From: Verrucomicrobiota bacterium
GTDB lineage: Bacteria > Verrucomicrobiota > Verrucomicrobiae > Limisphaerales > UBA11358
Assembly (NCBI GenBank): GCA_014860005.1
Contig: JACZKP010000010.1
Span: forward strand, 1 to 44,786
Direction: 5' to 3'
Length of the DNA stretch: 44,786 nucleotides
Of this stretch, positions 1 through 8,255 are shown piece by piece (position 1 is the stretch's first letter; each line of letters starts with the position of its first letter). Under the pieces are notes generated by a model. It made no database searches and was not told the DNA's origin. It saw nothing but the letters and a program-made list of their open reading frames with translations. The position numbers and the translations under genes were made by a program.

Positions 1-438
1 CTCAGTTCCGACGGCAGTTGCGACTTCACCAACGCCACAAGCCTGAACAACACCGATCCAAAACTCGGGCCACTCGCGAATAATTGTGGCCCGACGCTCA
101 CCATGGCCTTGCTGCCCGGTAGTCCCGCGATTGATGCCGGCGACACCGTGTCCGCCCCGGCGACCGACCAACGCGGCGTGCCACGTCCCTACGGACTGAC
201 AGCGGACATCGGCGCCTTTGAGTATTGGCTCAGTGCCCAGGCGACGAACCCACCCACTGGTGGGGTGGATATCGTGGCATGGGGAATCGCGGGCCAAACC
301 TGCTGCCTGTTGGTCAGTTCCGACCTGAAAACTTGGACGGCCATCGCCACCAACCAGATCGGCGCGGGCGGAACAACCCTGTTCCACGGTGACCGCAATG
401 GCGGATCGCTTCAGTTCTATCGCTTGATGCTGAGATGA
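1..438 (+). CDS. Choice-of-anchor Q domain secreted protein, C-terminal end (5' partial)
   Basis: The reading frame is open from the first base of the window and ends at 438, so only the last 145 or so residues are present. The stretch [21 protein letters not shown], here quoted in part as [11 protein letters not shown], followed by a TDQRG..RP motif and DIGAFEY, is the signature of the choice-of-anchor Q domain that ends parallel beta-helix (Pmp-like) surface proteins. It is followed by about 60 residues resembling the short C-terminal module (ending YRLMLR) common on verrucomicrobial secreted proteins. It probably acts outside the cytoplasmic membrane; the ligand is unknown. The family call is secure, the full architecture is not visible. 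Confidence 0.8.
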   Translation, partial: LSSDGSCDFTNATSLNNTDPKLGPLANNCGPTLTMALLPGSPAIDAGDTVSAPATDQRGVPRPYGLTADIGAFEYWLSAQATNPPTGGVDIVAWGIAGQTCCLLVSSDLKTWTAIATNQIGAGGTTLFHGDRNGGSLQFYRLMLR

Positions 439-530
439 CGCGCACAACTTGGTTTGGCATTTCGAGTTTCGATCGACCGGCGCCACGTGGTCGGTCGGTT
501 CAATCAAGTGCCCTGCCGAGAATGTGGGCC

Positions 531-554
531 GGAGCGCCGACCTGTGGTCGGCTT
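531..554 (+). repeat. 24-bp palindromic element, family A (solo copy)
   Basis: The copy has the family ends GGAGCGCCG and CGGCTT around a self-complementary core (GCCGACC-TGT-GGTCGGC). It is the same stem variant as the copy at 21988-22011. It lies between the secreted-protein end and the convergent parE gene. Confidence 0.75.
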
Positions 555-655
555 AAGCCCCACGAATTCGCTGGGCTGCGCCAACGGCAAAGAGCTCGGC
601 ATGGTTACGCCAGGCCAAAGCCGGGCACAGCCTCGGCTTGTAGGCCAACGCGCAA

Positions 656-2674
656 TCACTCCTCCACCGGCACGACCAGCTTGTCCATGATGTAATCCTT
701 CCGCTCGGGCGTGTTCTTGCCCATGTAGAAATTGAAGATCGGGCCGGACTCGGCGCGCGGCGCGTATTCGACTTTGCTCAAGCGCATTTCTTTGCCGATA
801 AATTGCGCAAACTCCTTCGGGCTGATTTCGCCCAGGCCTTTGAACCGCGTGATCTCCAATCTTCTAGTGGCACGGGCGTCCCGCCCGTGCGTTTCTGATG
901 CAGTTCCGTCGGCGATGTCCTTGAGCCGAACGGGCGGGACGCCCGTGCCACTAAGCTCCTTCACCGCGTTGTCGCGCTCGGTTTCGCTATAGCAGTAAAT
1001 CGTTTTCTCCTTGTTGCGCACCCGAAACAACGGCGTTTCGAGCACATAGACGTGGCCGTCGTGGACGAGTTGCTCGAAGAACCGGAAGAAATACGTGATC
1101 ATCAGATTGCGGATGTGCATGCCGTCCACGTCCGCGTCGGTGGCGAGGATGACCTTCTCGTAACGCAAGCCCTCGGTGTTGTCCTCGACGTTGAGCGACT
1201 GCATGAGGTTGTACATCTCGTCGTTCTTATACATCACGTCGCGCTTGAGATCCCAGACATTGAGCGGCTTGCCTTTGAGCACGAACACGGCCTGGTTGTT
1301 CACGTCGCGGCAACTCGTGATCGAGCCGGCGGCGGACTGACCTTCGCAAATGAACACCATCGTGCCCTTGCCCTTTTCCTTCTTTTTGTCGAAATGATTC
1401 TTGCAGTCCTTCAACTGCGGGATGCGCAACGTGATCGCCTTGGCGCGTTCGCGCGCGAGCTTCTTCACGTTCTGCAATTCCTTCCGCAACTCCTGCGTAT
1501 CCGCAACCTTCGCGAGGATTGTTTCGGCGATCTGCTTGTTGCGCTGAAAGAAGTGCAATAACTCCTCGCGCACGTTGTTGACCAGCTCGGTGCGGATTTC
1601 GGTGTTGCCCAACTTGTTTTTGGTTTGCGATTCGAAGATGGGATCCTTCAACCGGATGGACACGGCGCCAACCATCGCCTCACGGACATCATCGCCTTCA
1701 AACTTCTTGTTGCTGTATTCGTTGACGGCTTTCAATAGCCCTTCACGAAACGCGCTCAAGTGCGTGCCGCCGTCGCTCGTGTATTGGCCATTGACGAACG
1801 AATAAAACGTCTCGCCGTAACGTGAATTACTGTGCGTGAAGCAGAACTCGAGCGTCTTGCTCGCGTAATGCAACGGCGAATACAACGGCTCGCTGCCGTC
1901 GGACGATAAATCCTCCATCACCAGGTCCATCAGGCCGTGGCGCGATTGGAACACCTTCGTAGGACAGGCGTCGCGCCTGTCTCCATCTGAAGACTCTCCG
2001 CCTTGAGGTGCTTCGGCTTGGGATTTTGAGTTAGAGACAGGCGCGACGCCTGTCCTACCACCCCAGCGCAGCACCAGCTTCAAACCAGTGTTCAAATAGC
2101 TGTAATGCCGCAGGCGCTTCTCGACGTGCTCGGGCTTGAACACCGTTTCTTTGAAAATCTCCGGGTCCGGCTCGAACTCGATGAACGTCCCGTTCGGCTC
2201 TTTGGTTTTGCCGGTGTTTTCCTTCTTCAGCTTGCCCGTTTTGAACGCCGCCTCCGCATATTCGCCGTCGCGATGACTCCGCACGACGAACGCCTTCGAC
2301 AACGCATTGACCGCCTTCGTGCCGACGCCGTTGAGGCCGACGCTGAACTGGAACACGTCGTCGTTGTATTTCGCGCCGGTGTTGATCTTGGAAACGCAGT
2401 CCACGACCTTGCCCAGCGGGATGCCGCGCCCGAAATCGCGCACGCAGACGGACGTGCCATCAATGGTGATCTCGACCTCCTTGCCGTGGCCCATGATGTA
2501 TTCGTCCACCGCGTTGTCCACGACCTCCTTGAGCATGATGTAGCAGCCGTCGTCGTAATGATTGCCGTTGCCGATGCGCCCGATATACATGCCGGTGCGC
2601 AGCCGGATATGCTCCAGCGAACTCAGCGTCTTGATCTTGCTCTCGTCGTAATTGTGTTTGGTTTTTTCAGCCAT
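656..2674 (-). CDS. parE: Type II topoisomerase subunit B, ParE/GyrB type, with two palindrome-derived inserts
   Basis: This is the ATPase subunit of a type II topoisomerase, which would act with a ParC/GyrA-type partner in chromosome decatenation or supercoiling. Visible motifs are the GHKL ATPase elements (KEVVDNAVDE, DFGRGIPLG, GLNGVGTKAVNALS), the TOPRIM motifs EGQSAAGS and DADVDGMHIRNL, and the C-terminal EITRFKGLGEISPKEF. YCYSETERD and the CRDVNNQAVFVLKGKPLN segment favour the ParE-like group of Bacteroidota/Verrucomicrobiota over classical GyrB. I chose the ATG at 2674 (MAEKTKHNYDE) because conservation begins there; the frame is open 33 codons further upstream. Residues about 206-239 and 574-603 are extra and coincide with inverted repeats. 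No partner subunit gene lies next to it. Predicted length is 672 residues. Confidence 0.85.
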   Translation of the reverse strand: MAEKTKHNYDESKIKTLSSLEHIRLRTGMYIGRIGNGNHYDDGCYIMLKEVVDNAVDEYIMGHGKEVEITIDGTSVCVRDFGRGIPLGKVVDCVSKINTGAKYNDDVFQFSVGLNGVGTKAVNALSKAFVVRSHRDGEYAEAAFKTGKLKKENTGKTKEPNGTFIEFEPDPEIFKETVFKPEHVEKRLRHYSYLNTGLKLVLRWGGRTGVAPVSNSKSQAEAPQGGESSDGDRRDACPTKVFQSRHGLMDLVMEDLSSDGSEPLYSPLHYASKTLEFCFTHSNSRYGETFYSFVNGQYTSDGGTHLSAFREGLLKAVNEYSNKKFEGDDVREAMVGAVSIRLKDPIFESQTKNKLGNTEIRTELVNNVREELLHFFQRNKQIAETILAKVADTQELRKELQNVKKLARERAKAITLRIPQLKDCKNHFDKKKEKGKGTMVFICEGQSAAGSITSCRDVNNQAVFVLKGKPLNVWDLKRDVMYKNDEMYNLMQSLNVEDNTEGLRYEKVILATDADVDGMHIRNLMITYFFRFFEQLVHDGHVYVLETPLFRVRNKEKTIYCYSETERDNAVKELSGTGVPPVRLKDIADGTASETHGRDARATRRLEITRFKGLGEISPKEFAQFIGKEMRLSKVEYAPRAESGPIFNFYMGKNTPERKDYIMDKLVVPVEE
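865..953 (-). repeat. Palindromic element, family B, inserted in frame in parE
   Basis: Arms 865-888 and 930-953 are perfect 24-bp inverted repeats, and each arm also contains the smaller palindrome CACGGGCGTCCCGCCCGTG. In the parE frame the element reads GTGVPPV at one end and HGRDARAT at the other. It sits between the VKEL and RRLEITRFKG segments of ParE, in a variable position after the TOPRIM region. The sequence stays open, so it is translated rather than disrupting the gene. Confidence 0.85.
1959..2058 (-). repeat. Palindromic element, family C, inserted in frame in parE
   Basis: Arms 1959-1983 and 2034-2058 are perfect 25-bp inverted repeats built on GACAGGCG and CGCCTGTC, and each arm is itself partly palindromic (AGGCGTCGCGCCT). 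In the parE frame the ends read TGVAPV and GDRRDACPT. The element lies between the GHKL and transducer parts of the protein, at about residues 206-239. Its sequence differs from family B, so parE has been hit by two separate element families. Confidence 0.85.
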
Positions 2675-2864
2675 AGAAATTCTTGGCGCAGAAGATGAGA
2701 GAAAAATGGCCCGGAGGGAATGCGAAATTTGTGTAGCCGTGGACGTTAGTCCGCGCAAATTCAAAAAATCCACAACCCTCCTCGCCGGTTGCCTGACTCA
2801 ATTCGAGAGACGAGTTCCCGTGGCTTCGACGGATTGGGACGCCAACATCCCAGAGGTTCTGGAA

Positions 2865-3197
2865 TTACTGCGTGAAGCCGGGAATCTGGATTTGCAGGAT
2901 TTCTTCATCTTCGTTTTCGGCAACGCGACGAAAGATCTGGACGCCGCACCCGGTGGCGGGGCACGCTTTACCATCATCATCCCTGTGCGCGAAACGGCGA
3001 GGCAAGTCCGTAGTGATTTGCGGACGTGCATGATTTGCGCTGAGCGTCCTGGATTGCGGTGGCAGAGCAGTAGCGGCGACACCGCTTTCGGGGGGGTGAG
3101 CGTTGGGATTCCAAGGCGTCCTGTGCGTGCGAAAGCGGCGGCCGAGGTGGCTTGGATCTTCTTGCTCGCGTCGGCATTTTGGGCAAATGTTGCTCAT
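2865..3197 (-). CDS. Small hypothetical protein with a possible zinc ribbon
   Basis: A 110-codon frame opens with MSNICPKC, a CxxC knuckle, and near its end has ACPATGC followed by an acidic, hydrophobic tail ending QIPGFTQ. AGGA lies 4 bases before the ATG, a usable ribosome binding site. The middle is rich in Pro, Arg and His and looks less protein-like, so a frameshifted remnant cannot be ruled out. The start lies 6 bases after the stop of the displaced ilvD tail (3204-3359). I do not recognise the family. Confidence 0.35.
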   Translation of the reverse strand: MSNICPKCRREQEDPSHLGRRFRTHRTPWNPNAHPPESGVAATALPPQSRTLSANHARPQITTDLPRRFAHRDDDGKACPATGCGVQIFRRVAENEDEEILQIQIPGFTQ

Positions 3198-3203
3198 AAT
3201 GTC

Positions 3204-3359
3204 CTACAAGTTCAAATCCGCATCTGTCACCGCGCCGCGCGAGGCGCTCGTGACGGTGTGGGCGTATTTGGCGGGCACGCCGCGCGGGTAGCGGGGCGCG
3301 TCCCGCCTTGCGAGATTCCATTCTTTCTCGCGCTTCTTCAATTCGGCAGCGGTAATCAT
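3204..3359 (-). pseudogene. Displaced copy of the ilvD 3' end (51-codon open frame)
   Basis: The frame starts with ATG at 3359 and encodes 51 residues. From the AAELK motif to the end ([16 protein letters not shown]) it aligns with the C-terminus of the neighbouring IlvD (SAELK to [16 protein letters not shown]). The nucleotide similarity extends over about 140 bp but with many substitutions, so the copy is not recent or was acquired from a diverged source. It starts 6 bases after the toxin stop codon. The fragment has no dehydratase active site. It may be an inert remnant or a short translated peptide; sequence alone cannot say. Confidence 0.8.
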
Positions 3360-3365
3360 GTTGAG

Positions 3366-3704
3366 TTATTTGCCCGACTGAATCAAACGAACCACGGCGT
3401 CACGAACCACTGAAAAGCTTTTCGAGTGCAATTTCCCGATTTGTCCGGCTATCAGGCTCGTGTGCGCCGTGAAAAGCTTCCCGGGTCGCACATAGCTTGT
3501 GGCGCGCAAAGAGCCTTGGACAAAGTCGGCAGTGACGATTTGGATTGCGCGTGGATCGCCGTAAGACTTGCTGGTGATCTGACAGAGCAGCCAATCGCCG
3601 CGCCCGGCTTCGGCCAGCACCATGGCAGGGCGCAGTTTTGACTGGCTCAGGTCGGAGAAGGGAAAATGAACGATTACGACTTGCCCGGCTGCAAGTAAGC
3701 CCAT
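3366..3704 (-). CDS. PemK/MazF-family toxin of a type II toxin-antitoxin pair
   Basis: The 112-residue protein has the PemK/MazF layout: an N-terminal GQVVIVHFPFSDLSQSK strand-loop, RPAMVLA, then WLLCQITSK and a C-terminal helix region ending VVRLIQSGK. Family members are usually sequence-specific endoribonucleases that cleave mRNA and are held inactive by the antitoxin. Its start overlaps the end of the antitoxin gene by 31 bp, the usual arrangement for translational coupling. The pair lies between ilvD and the displaced ilvD tail. No obvious truncation is seen, so activity is plausible but unproven. Confidence 0.82.
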   Translation of the reverse strand: MGLLAAGQVVIVHFPFSDLSQSKLRPAMVLAEAGRGDWLLCQITSKSYGDPRAIQIVTADFVQGSLRATSYVRPGKLFTAHTSLIAGQIGKLHSKSFSVVRDAVVRLIQSGK

Positions 3705-3889
3705 GCGGCGTCCTCCTCGGCGCGATTCCAGTCTTCGGCCAGCGCGGCCTCACTCAACAGCGCGGCTTCGTGCGAATTCGGCGCTTCATCGAGGACGGTT
3801 ACCAATGCGCGCGTTTGTGATGTCACGTGCACCGGTTCGAGCAACCGTATCTCACCCGTCGGTTCAATGATTGCCTCGACTGTTTTCAT
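3674..3889 (-). CDS. Antitoxin partner of the PemK/MazF-type toxin
   Basis: This 71-residue protein begins MKTVEAIIEPTGEIRLLEPV, a swapped-hairpin-like antitoxin N-terminus, and ends with the motif LLSEAALAEDWNRAEEDAAW, which in relatives recurs in antitoxins paired with PemK-type toxins. It would bind and neutralise the toxin encoded by the overlapping downstream gene and probably repress the shared promoter. Its start lies 32 bp after the ilvD stop, so it may be co-transcribed with ilvD or use a promoter inside the ilvD tail. Confidence 0.78.
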   Translation of the reverse strand: MKTVEAIIEPTGEIRLLEPVHVTSQTRALVTVLDEAPNSHEAALLSEAALAEDWNRAEEDAAWAYLQPGKS

Positions 3890-3921
3890 CTTGGGCAGAC
3901 TCTAACCCGCTGAAACGGCGC

Positions 3922-5658
3922 TCACAACTTCAAATCCGCATCCGTCACTGCGCCGAGTGAGGCGCTCGTGACGTGAGCGGCGTATTTCGCCAATACGCCC
4001 CGGATGTAACGGGGCGCGGGTTGCTTCCACGACTTTTTGCGCTGCTTCAATTCGGCGGACGGGACTTCGAGCGTCACCACGCGTTTCTCGGCATCAATCG
4101 TGATCGTGTCGCCGTTCTTCACGAGCGCGATCGTTCCGCCCACGTAGGCTTCGGGCGTCACGTGGCCCACCACAAAACCGTGGCTGCCGCCGCTGAAGCG
4201 GCCGTCGGTGATGAGCGCGACTTCCTTGCCGAGGCCCTTGCCCATGATGGCGCTGGTGGGTGACAACATTTCTCTCATGCCCGGTCCACCTTTTGGTCCT
4301 TCACTGCGGATAACGATGACGTGACCTTTCTTTACCTTGCCGTTGAGGATCGCTTTGAGCGCCTTCTCCTCGGACTCGAACACGATGGCTTTGCCGGTGA
4401 AGCGCAAGCCTTCCTTGCCCGAGATTTTCGCGACCGCGCCTTCGGGAGCGAGGTTGCCGCGCAGGATGACGAGGTGGCTGTCCTTTTTGATCGGATCGGT
4501 GAGTGGCCGGATGATCGTCTGACTTGTCGGATAGGGTTCCACCGCTTCGAGAGTGCCAGCCATCGTTTGACCCGTCACAGTGAGCGCGTCGCCGTGGAGC
4601 AGGCCGGCGTCGAGCAGCGTTTTCATAAGCGGACGGATGCCGCCGATGGCGACGAGTTCGGACATCAAATGCTTTCCGCTGGGTTTGAGATCCGCGAGTA
4701 CGGGCACGCGTTTGCCGATGCGCGTGAAGTCGTCGAGCGTGAGCCTGACTTTCGCGGCGTGCGCGATGGCGAGGAGGTGCAACACGGCATTGGTCGAACC
4801 GCCGAGCGCGATGACGACGGTGATGGCGTTCTCGAAGGCCTTCTTCGTGAGAATGTCCAGCGGGCGCAAGCCGGTCTTGAGCATCTGGACGACACACGCA
4901 CCCGCGCGGCGGCAATCGTCTTTCTTGGCCGGCGAGATGGCGTTTTGCGCGGAACTGTTGGGCAGACTCATGCCGAGGGCTTCAATCGCACTGGCCATGG
5001 TATTGGCGGTGTACATGCCGCCACACGAACCCGGGCCGGGTATGGCGCAGGATTCGACGGCCAGGAGTCCGGCATCGTCGAGTTTGCCCGCCGCGTGCTG
5101 GCCGACGGCTTCGAAGACGGAGACAATGTCCACCTTGCGGTCGTTGTCCATCGTGAGGCAGCCGGGGAGAATCGTTCCGCCATAGACGAACACGGCCGCG
5201 CGGTTCAGCCGTGCGATGGCCATCATCGCGCCGGGCATGTTTTTGTCGCACCCGCCGATGGCGACGAAACCATCCATGCCTTCCGCGCCCACGACGGTTT
5301 CGATGGAGTCGGCAATGACCTCGCGCGAGACGAGCGAATACTTCATGCCTTCCGTGCCCATGGAAATGCCATCGGACACGGTGATGGTATTGAAGATGAT
5401 GGCCTTGCCGCCGGCTTCGTTTGCGCCTTTCTCGGATTCAAGCGCGAGCTGGTCAATGTGCATGTTGCACGGTGTGACCATGCCCCACGTGGAGGCGATG
5501 CCGATAATGGGTTTTTGGAAATCCTCCGGCTTGAAGCCGACGGGATAAAGCATGGCGCGAGACGGTGCGCGATCCGGGCCGTCAACGAGGATGCTGGAAT
5601 ACGGGCGTAATGCGGGATGCGCGATGCCTGCCGGCTTGGTGGGCTTTTGTTTGCTCAT
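3922..5658 (-). CDS. ilvD: Dihydroxy-acid dehydratase, short subfamily
   Basis: IlvD dehydrates 2,3-dihydroxy acids to 2-oxo acids, the third common step of valine, isoleucine and leucine synthesis, using an Fe-S cluster and Mg. The protein shows [13 protein letters not shown] near the N-terminus, [33 protein letters not shown], the [12 protein letters not shown] motif, and near the end [17 protein letters not shown] and [10 protein letters not shown]. At 578 residues it matches the usual length. I chose the ATG at 5658 (MSKQKPTKP) rather than the upstream start at 5694. It is transcribed divergently from a second ilvD of a different subfamily across a gap of about 160 bp. Its last 45 codons exist a second time downstream of the toxin gene. 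Confidence 0.93.
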   Translation of the reverse strand: MSKQKPTKPAGIAHPALRPYSSILVDGPDRAPSRAMLYPVGFKPEDFQKPIIGIASTWGMVTPCNMHIDQLALESEKGANEAGGKAIIFNTITVSDGISMGTEGMKYSLVSREVIADSIETVVGAEGMDGFVAIGGCDKNMPGAMMAIARLNRAAVFVYGGTILPGCLTMDNDRKVDIVSVFEAVGQHAAGKLDDAGLLAVESCAIPGPGSCGGMYTANTMASAIEALGMSLPNSSAQNAISPAKKDDCRRAGACVVQMLKTGLRPLDILTKKAFENAITVVIALGGSTNAVLHLLAIAHAAKVRLTLDDFTRIGKRVPVLADLKPSGKHLMSELVAIGGIRPLMKTLLDAGLLHGDALTVTGQTMAGTLEAVEPYPTSQTIIRPLTDPIKKDSHLVILRGNLAPEGAVAKISGKEGLRFTGKAIVFESEEKALKAILNGKVKKGHVIVIRSEGPKGGPGMREMLSPTSAIMGKGLGKEVALITDGRFSGGSHGFVVGHVTPEAYVGGTIALVKNGDTITIDAEKRVVTLEVPSAELKQRKKSWKQPAPRYIRGVLAKYAAHVTSASLGAVTDADLKL

Positions 5659-5821
5659 AAGCAGGAGATTTACCAAAGACCGCCCACGGGGCAAGGCGCG
5701 AGATGATTCCCCTGTGAATCCTCATCCAAAGTCGTGACAAAGCGGGGGCGAGCGGGTTTACTGTGCCCGGCTTTTGTGCCTTTGAAATCGTCAACTGAAA
5801 ATCAAACATCGTAAATTCACC

Positions 5822-8086
5822 ATGCGCTCCGACATCATCAAGAAAGGCTTTGAACGCGCGCCGCACCGCTCGCTGCTTCGCGCCACCGGCTCCATCGAAT
5901 CCGAATCCGACTGGGACAAGCCGTTCATCGCCATCTGCAATTCCTACACCGATTGCATCCCCGGCCACGCCCACTTGAACGAGGTGGGCATGTTGGTAAA
6001 ACGCCTGGTGCGCGAGGCGGGTGGCGTGCCATTCATCTTCAACACCATCGGCGTGGACGACGGCATCGCCATGGGCCACTCGGGCATGTTGTATTCACTG
6101 CCATCGCGCGAACTGATCGCCGACTGCGTCGAAACCATGCTCAAGGCGCATTGTTTCGACGGCATGGTTTGTATTCCGAACTGCGACAAGATCGTGCCCG
6201 GCATGTTGATGGCCACGATGCGCTGCAACATTCCGACCGTGTTCGTCAGCGGCGGGCCGATGGCGGCGGGTATTGCCGAGCAAAAGGCCACACACGAAGA
6301 TCTCGCGTCCCACCTCCAACCCGCGGCGGGCAAATCGGATTTGATTTCCGTGTTCAAAGGCGTGGGTGAATTGCAGGCGGGCAAGATCACGGAGGAACAG
6401 TTGACGAAACTGGAACAAAGCGCGTGTCCAACCTGCGGCTCTTGTTCCGGGATGTTCACGGCCAACTCGATGAACTGCCTGTGCGAGGCGCTCGGCATGG
6501 CATTGCCCGGCAACGGCACGGTCCTGGCTGTGTCCAAGGAACGCGAAGCGCTCTACGACCGCGCCGCCCGCGCGATCATCGAACTCGTCAAGCACGACAT
6601 CAAACCGCGCGACATTGCCACGGTCGAAGCGTTCGACAACGCGCTGATGCTCGACGTTGCGATGGGCGGTTCGACCAACACGGTTCTGCACACGCTGGCG
6701 ATCGCGCGGGAGGCGGGCATCGCCTACGACATCAAGCGCATTGACGAGATTTCGCGCCGCATCCCGTGCTTGTGCAAGGTGTCGCCGTCGTCGAATTACC
6801 ACGTGCAGGACGTGCATCGCGCCGGCGGCATCCACACAATTCTCGGTGAATTGAAACGCATGGGCGCGTTGAACGTGAATTGCCGGACGGTGACCGGCAA
6901 GACGCTGGGCGAAAACATTGACGAGTGGGATGTGCGTTCCGAACAATGCACCGCGTGGGCGAAGATCACGCGCGTGTCCGGTGCGTCGGCGTTGGTAGTG
7001 GACCCGGAAGACAAAATGGGATCCGCGGCCCGCACCGCCAGCGGCAATCTCGCACCCAAGCCGATGCTCTTCCTGCCCGGCGATATTCGCGCGATCACGC
7101 TTTGGCGCCTCGCCGCAGCGTTGAACGTGGGTGACGCTGCTGCCGCCGCCTGCCTGTTCGCGGAGGGTGCGGAGTTGCAGGTGAGCGAGTCGCTGACCTG
7201 GAAAGGGCAGGCTGAGATTGAGGCGGGGTTGAAAGGCAAGTTCGCCGAGTTCAAAGGTCTCGTGCGCGCCGAACTGGGCAGTCTCAAAGGTTCGCCCGTG
7301 CTGATCATCTGGCAATACGCGGGTGGTGAGAAGAAGATGATCTGCCTGCTTCGCACGGGACGGTTGCGCGGGTGGACGTTCAGCAAGGTCTATCATGATT
7401 ACCGTGAGAACTCGCTCAAGGAAGTCGTGCCGGCCGGACTCATGCCTTACGATTCCTCGTTCATGTTCGACGCGAATGATTGCATTCGCACCAAGGAAAC
7501 GGCCTACACGCCCGACGGCGGATTGGCGATTCTCTACGGTCAACTGGCGCCCGAAGGCAGCGTGGTGAAAACCGCCGGCATCAGCGACGAATTCAAAAAG
7601 AACTGTGGCGAGGGATTCGTGTTTGAAGGGCCATGTGTGATCTTCGAGAGTCAGGACGAAGCCTGTGCGGGAATTCTTGCCGGCCAAGTGAAGGCGGGCG
7701 ACGTGGTCATCATCCGCAATGAAGGTCCGCGTGGCGGTCCTGGGATGCAGGAAATGCTCTCGCCCACGAGCTACATTGTCGGCATGGGTTTGGGCGACAA
7801 ATGCGCTCTCATCACCGACGGACGTTTCAGCGGTGGCACGGCGGGCGCGTGCATTGGCCATGTTTCACCCGAGGCTGCGGAAGGCGGTCCGATTGGCTTG
7901 CTCAAAGCCGGTGATCGCATCCGCATTGATTTCCCCAATCGCACCATGGACGTCCTGGTTGGCGAAGCCGAACTGGCTGAGCGCAAACAGACCTGGCAAC
8001 CCGTGAAGCGCGAATTAACCGGCTGGCTGGCGCGTTACCGAAAACTAGTTACCAACGCGAGTCAGGGTGGAATCCTGAGCGTGTAG
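5822..8086 (+). CDS. ilvD: Dihydroxy-acid dehydratase with internal NTF2/SnoaL-like domain
   Basis: The protein is 754 residues, about 140 longer than usual IlvD. Conserved dehydratase parts are [45 protein letters not shown], the [12 protein letters not shown] motif, then [37 protein letters not shown] and [10 protein letters not shown]. This matches the E. coli-like subfamily rather than the neighbouring short one. Residues about 420-525 are inserted between these halves and read like an NTF2/SnoaL alpha-beta domain: a first helix ([19 protein letters not shown]), a [13 protein letters not shown] segment, then strands with [13 protein letters not shown] and [11 protein letters not shown]. 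The frame is continuous, with no stop or shift. Enzyme activity is inferred; the role of the insert is unknown. Confidence 0.92.
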   Translation: MRSDIIKKGFERAPHRSLLRATGSIESESDWDKPFIAICNSYTDCIPGHAHLNEVGMLVKRLVREAGGVPFIFNTIGVDDGIAMGHSGMLYSLPSRELIADCVETMLKAHCFDGMVCIPNCDKIVPGMLMATMRCNIPTVFVSGGPMAAGIAEQKATHEDLASHLQPAAGKSDLISVFKGVGELQAGKITEEQLTKLEQSACPTCGSCSGMFTANSMNCLCEALGMALPGNGTVLAVSKEREALYDRAARAIIELVKHDIKPRDIATVEAFDNALMLDVAMGGSTNTVLHTLAIAREAGIAYDIKRIDEISRRIPCLCKVSPSSNYHVQDVHRAGGIHTILGELKRMGALNVNCRTVTGKTLGENIDEWDVRSEQCTAWAKITRVSGASALVVDPEDKMGSAARTASGNLAPKPMLFLPGDIRAITLWRLAAALNVGDAAAAACLFAEGAELQVSESLTWKGQAEIEAGLKGKFAEFKGLVRAELGSLKGSPVLIIWQYAGGEKKMICLLRTGRLRGWTFSKVYHDYRENSLKEVVPAGLMPYDSSFMFDANDCIRTKETAYTPDGGLAILYGQLAPEGSVVKTAGISDEFKKNCGEGFVFEGPCVIFESQDEACAGILAGQVKAGDVVIIRNEGPRGGPGMQEMLSPTSYIVGMGLGDKCALITDGRFSGGTAGACIGHVSPEAAEGGPIGLLKAGDRIRIDFPNRTMDVLVGEAELAERKQTWQPVKRELTGWLARYRKLVTNASQGGILSV

Positions 8087-8132
8087 CAGCAGAGGTTGAT
8101 ACGGACTCGCGCGCGATCTGATCAAGTGTGTT

Positions 8133-8155
8133 CCCCCACATGTGGGGCTTTGCTT
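8133..8155 (+). terminator. Possible weak terminator after the long ilvD
   Basis: The palindrome CCCCACATGTGGGG is followed by CTTTGCTT, a poor U tract. It lies 47 bp past the stop codon of the long ilvD. A protein-binding palindrome is the alternative. Confidence 0.35.
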
Positions 8156-8255
8156 GACGTTGGCTTCGCTCTCGCGAGTCCGATGCCGAATTGAACGTTG
8201 CGTCAGTGTGCGGGTCTGCGTATATGTCGCCCATTCAAATGACGGCAAGGATTCC

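Noticed and set aside
435..695. Two overlapping small frames after the choice-of-anchor gene
   Set aside because: No domain, no ribosome binding site, and they run through a palindromic element and the parE end.
4321..5610. 429-codon frame antisense to the short ilvD, and a 588-codon one (6095-7861) antisense to the long ilvD
   Set aside because: Both are shadows of highly conserved IlvD genes with typical third-position GC bias; His/Arg-rich translations have no domain.
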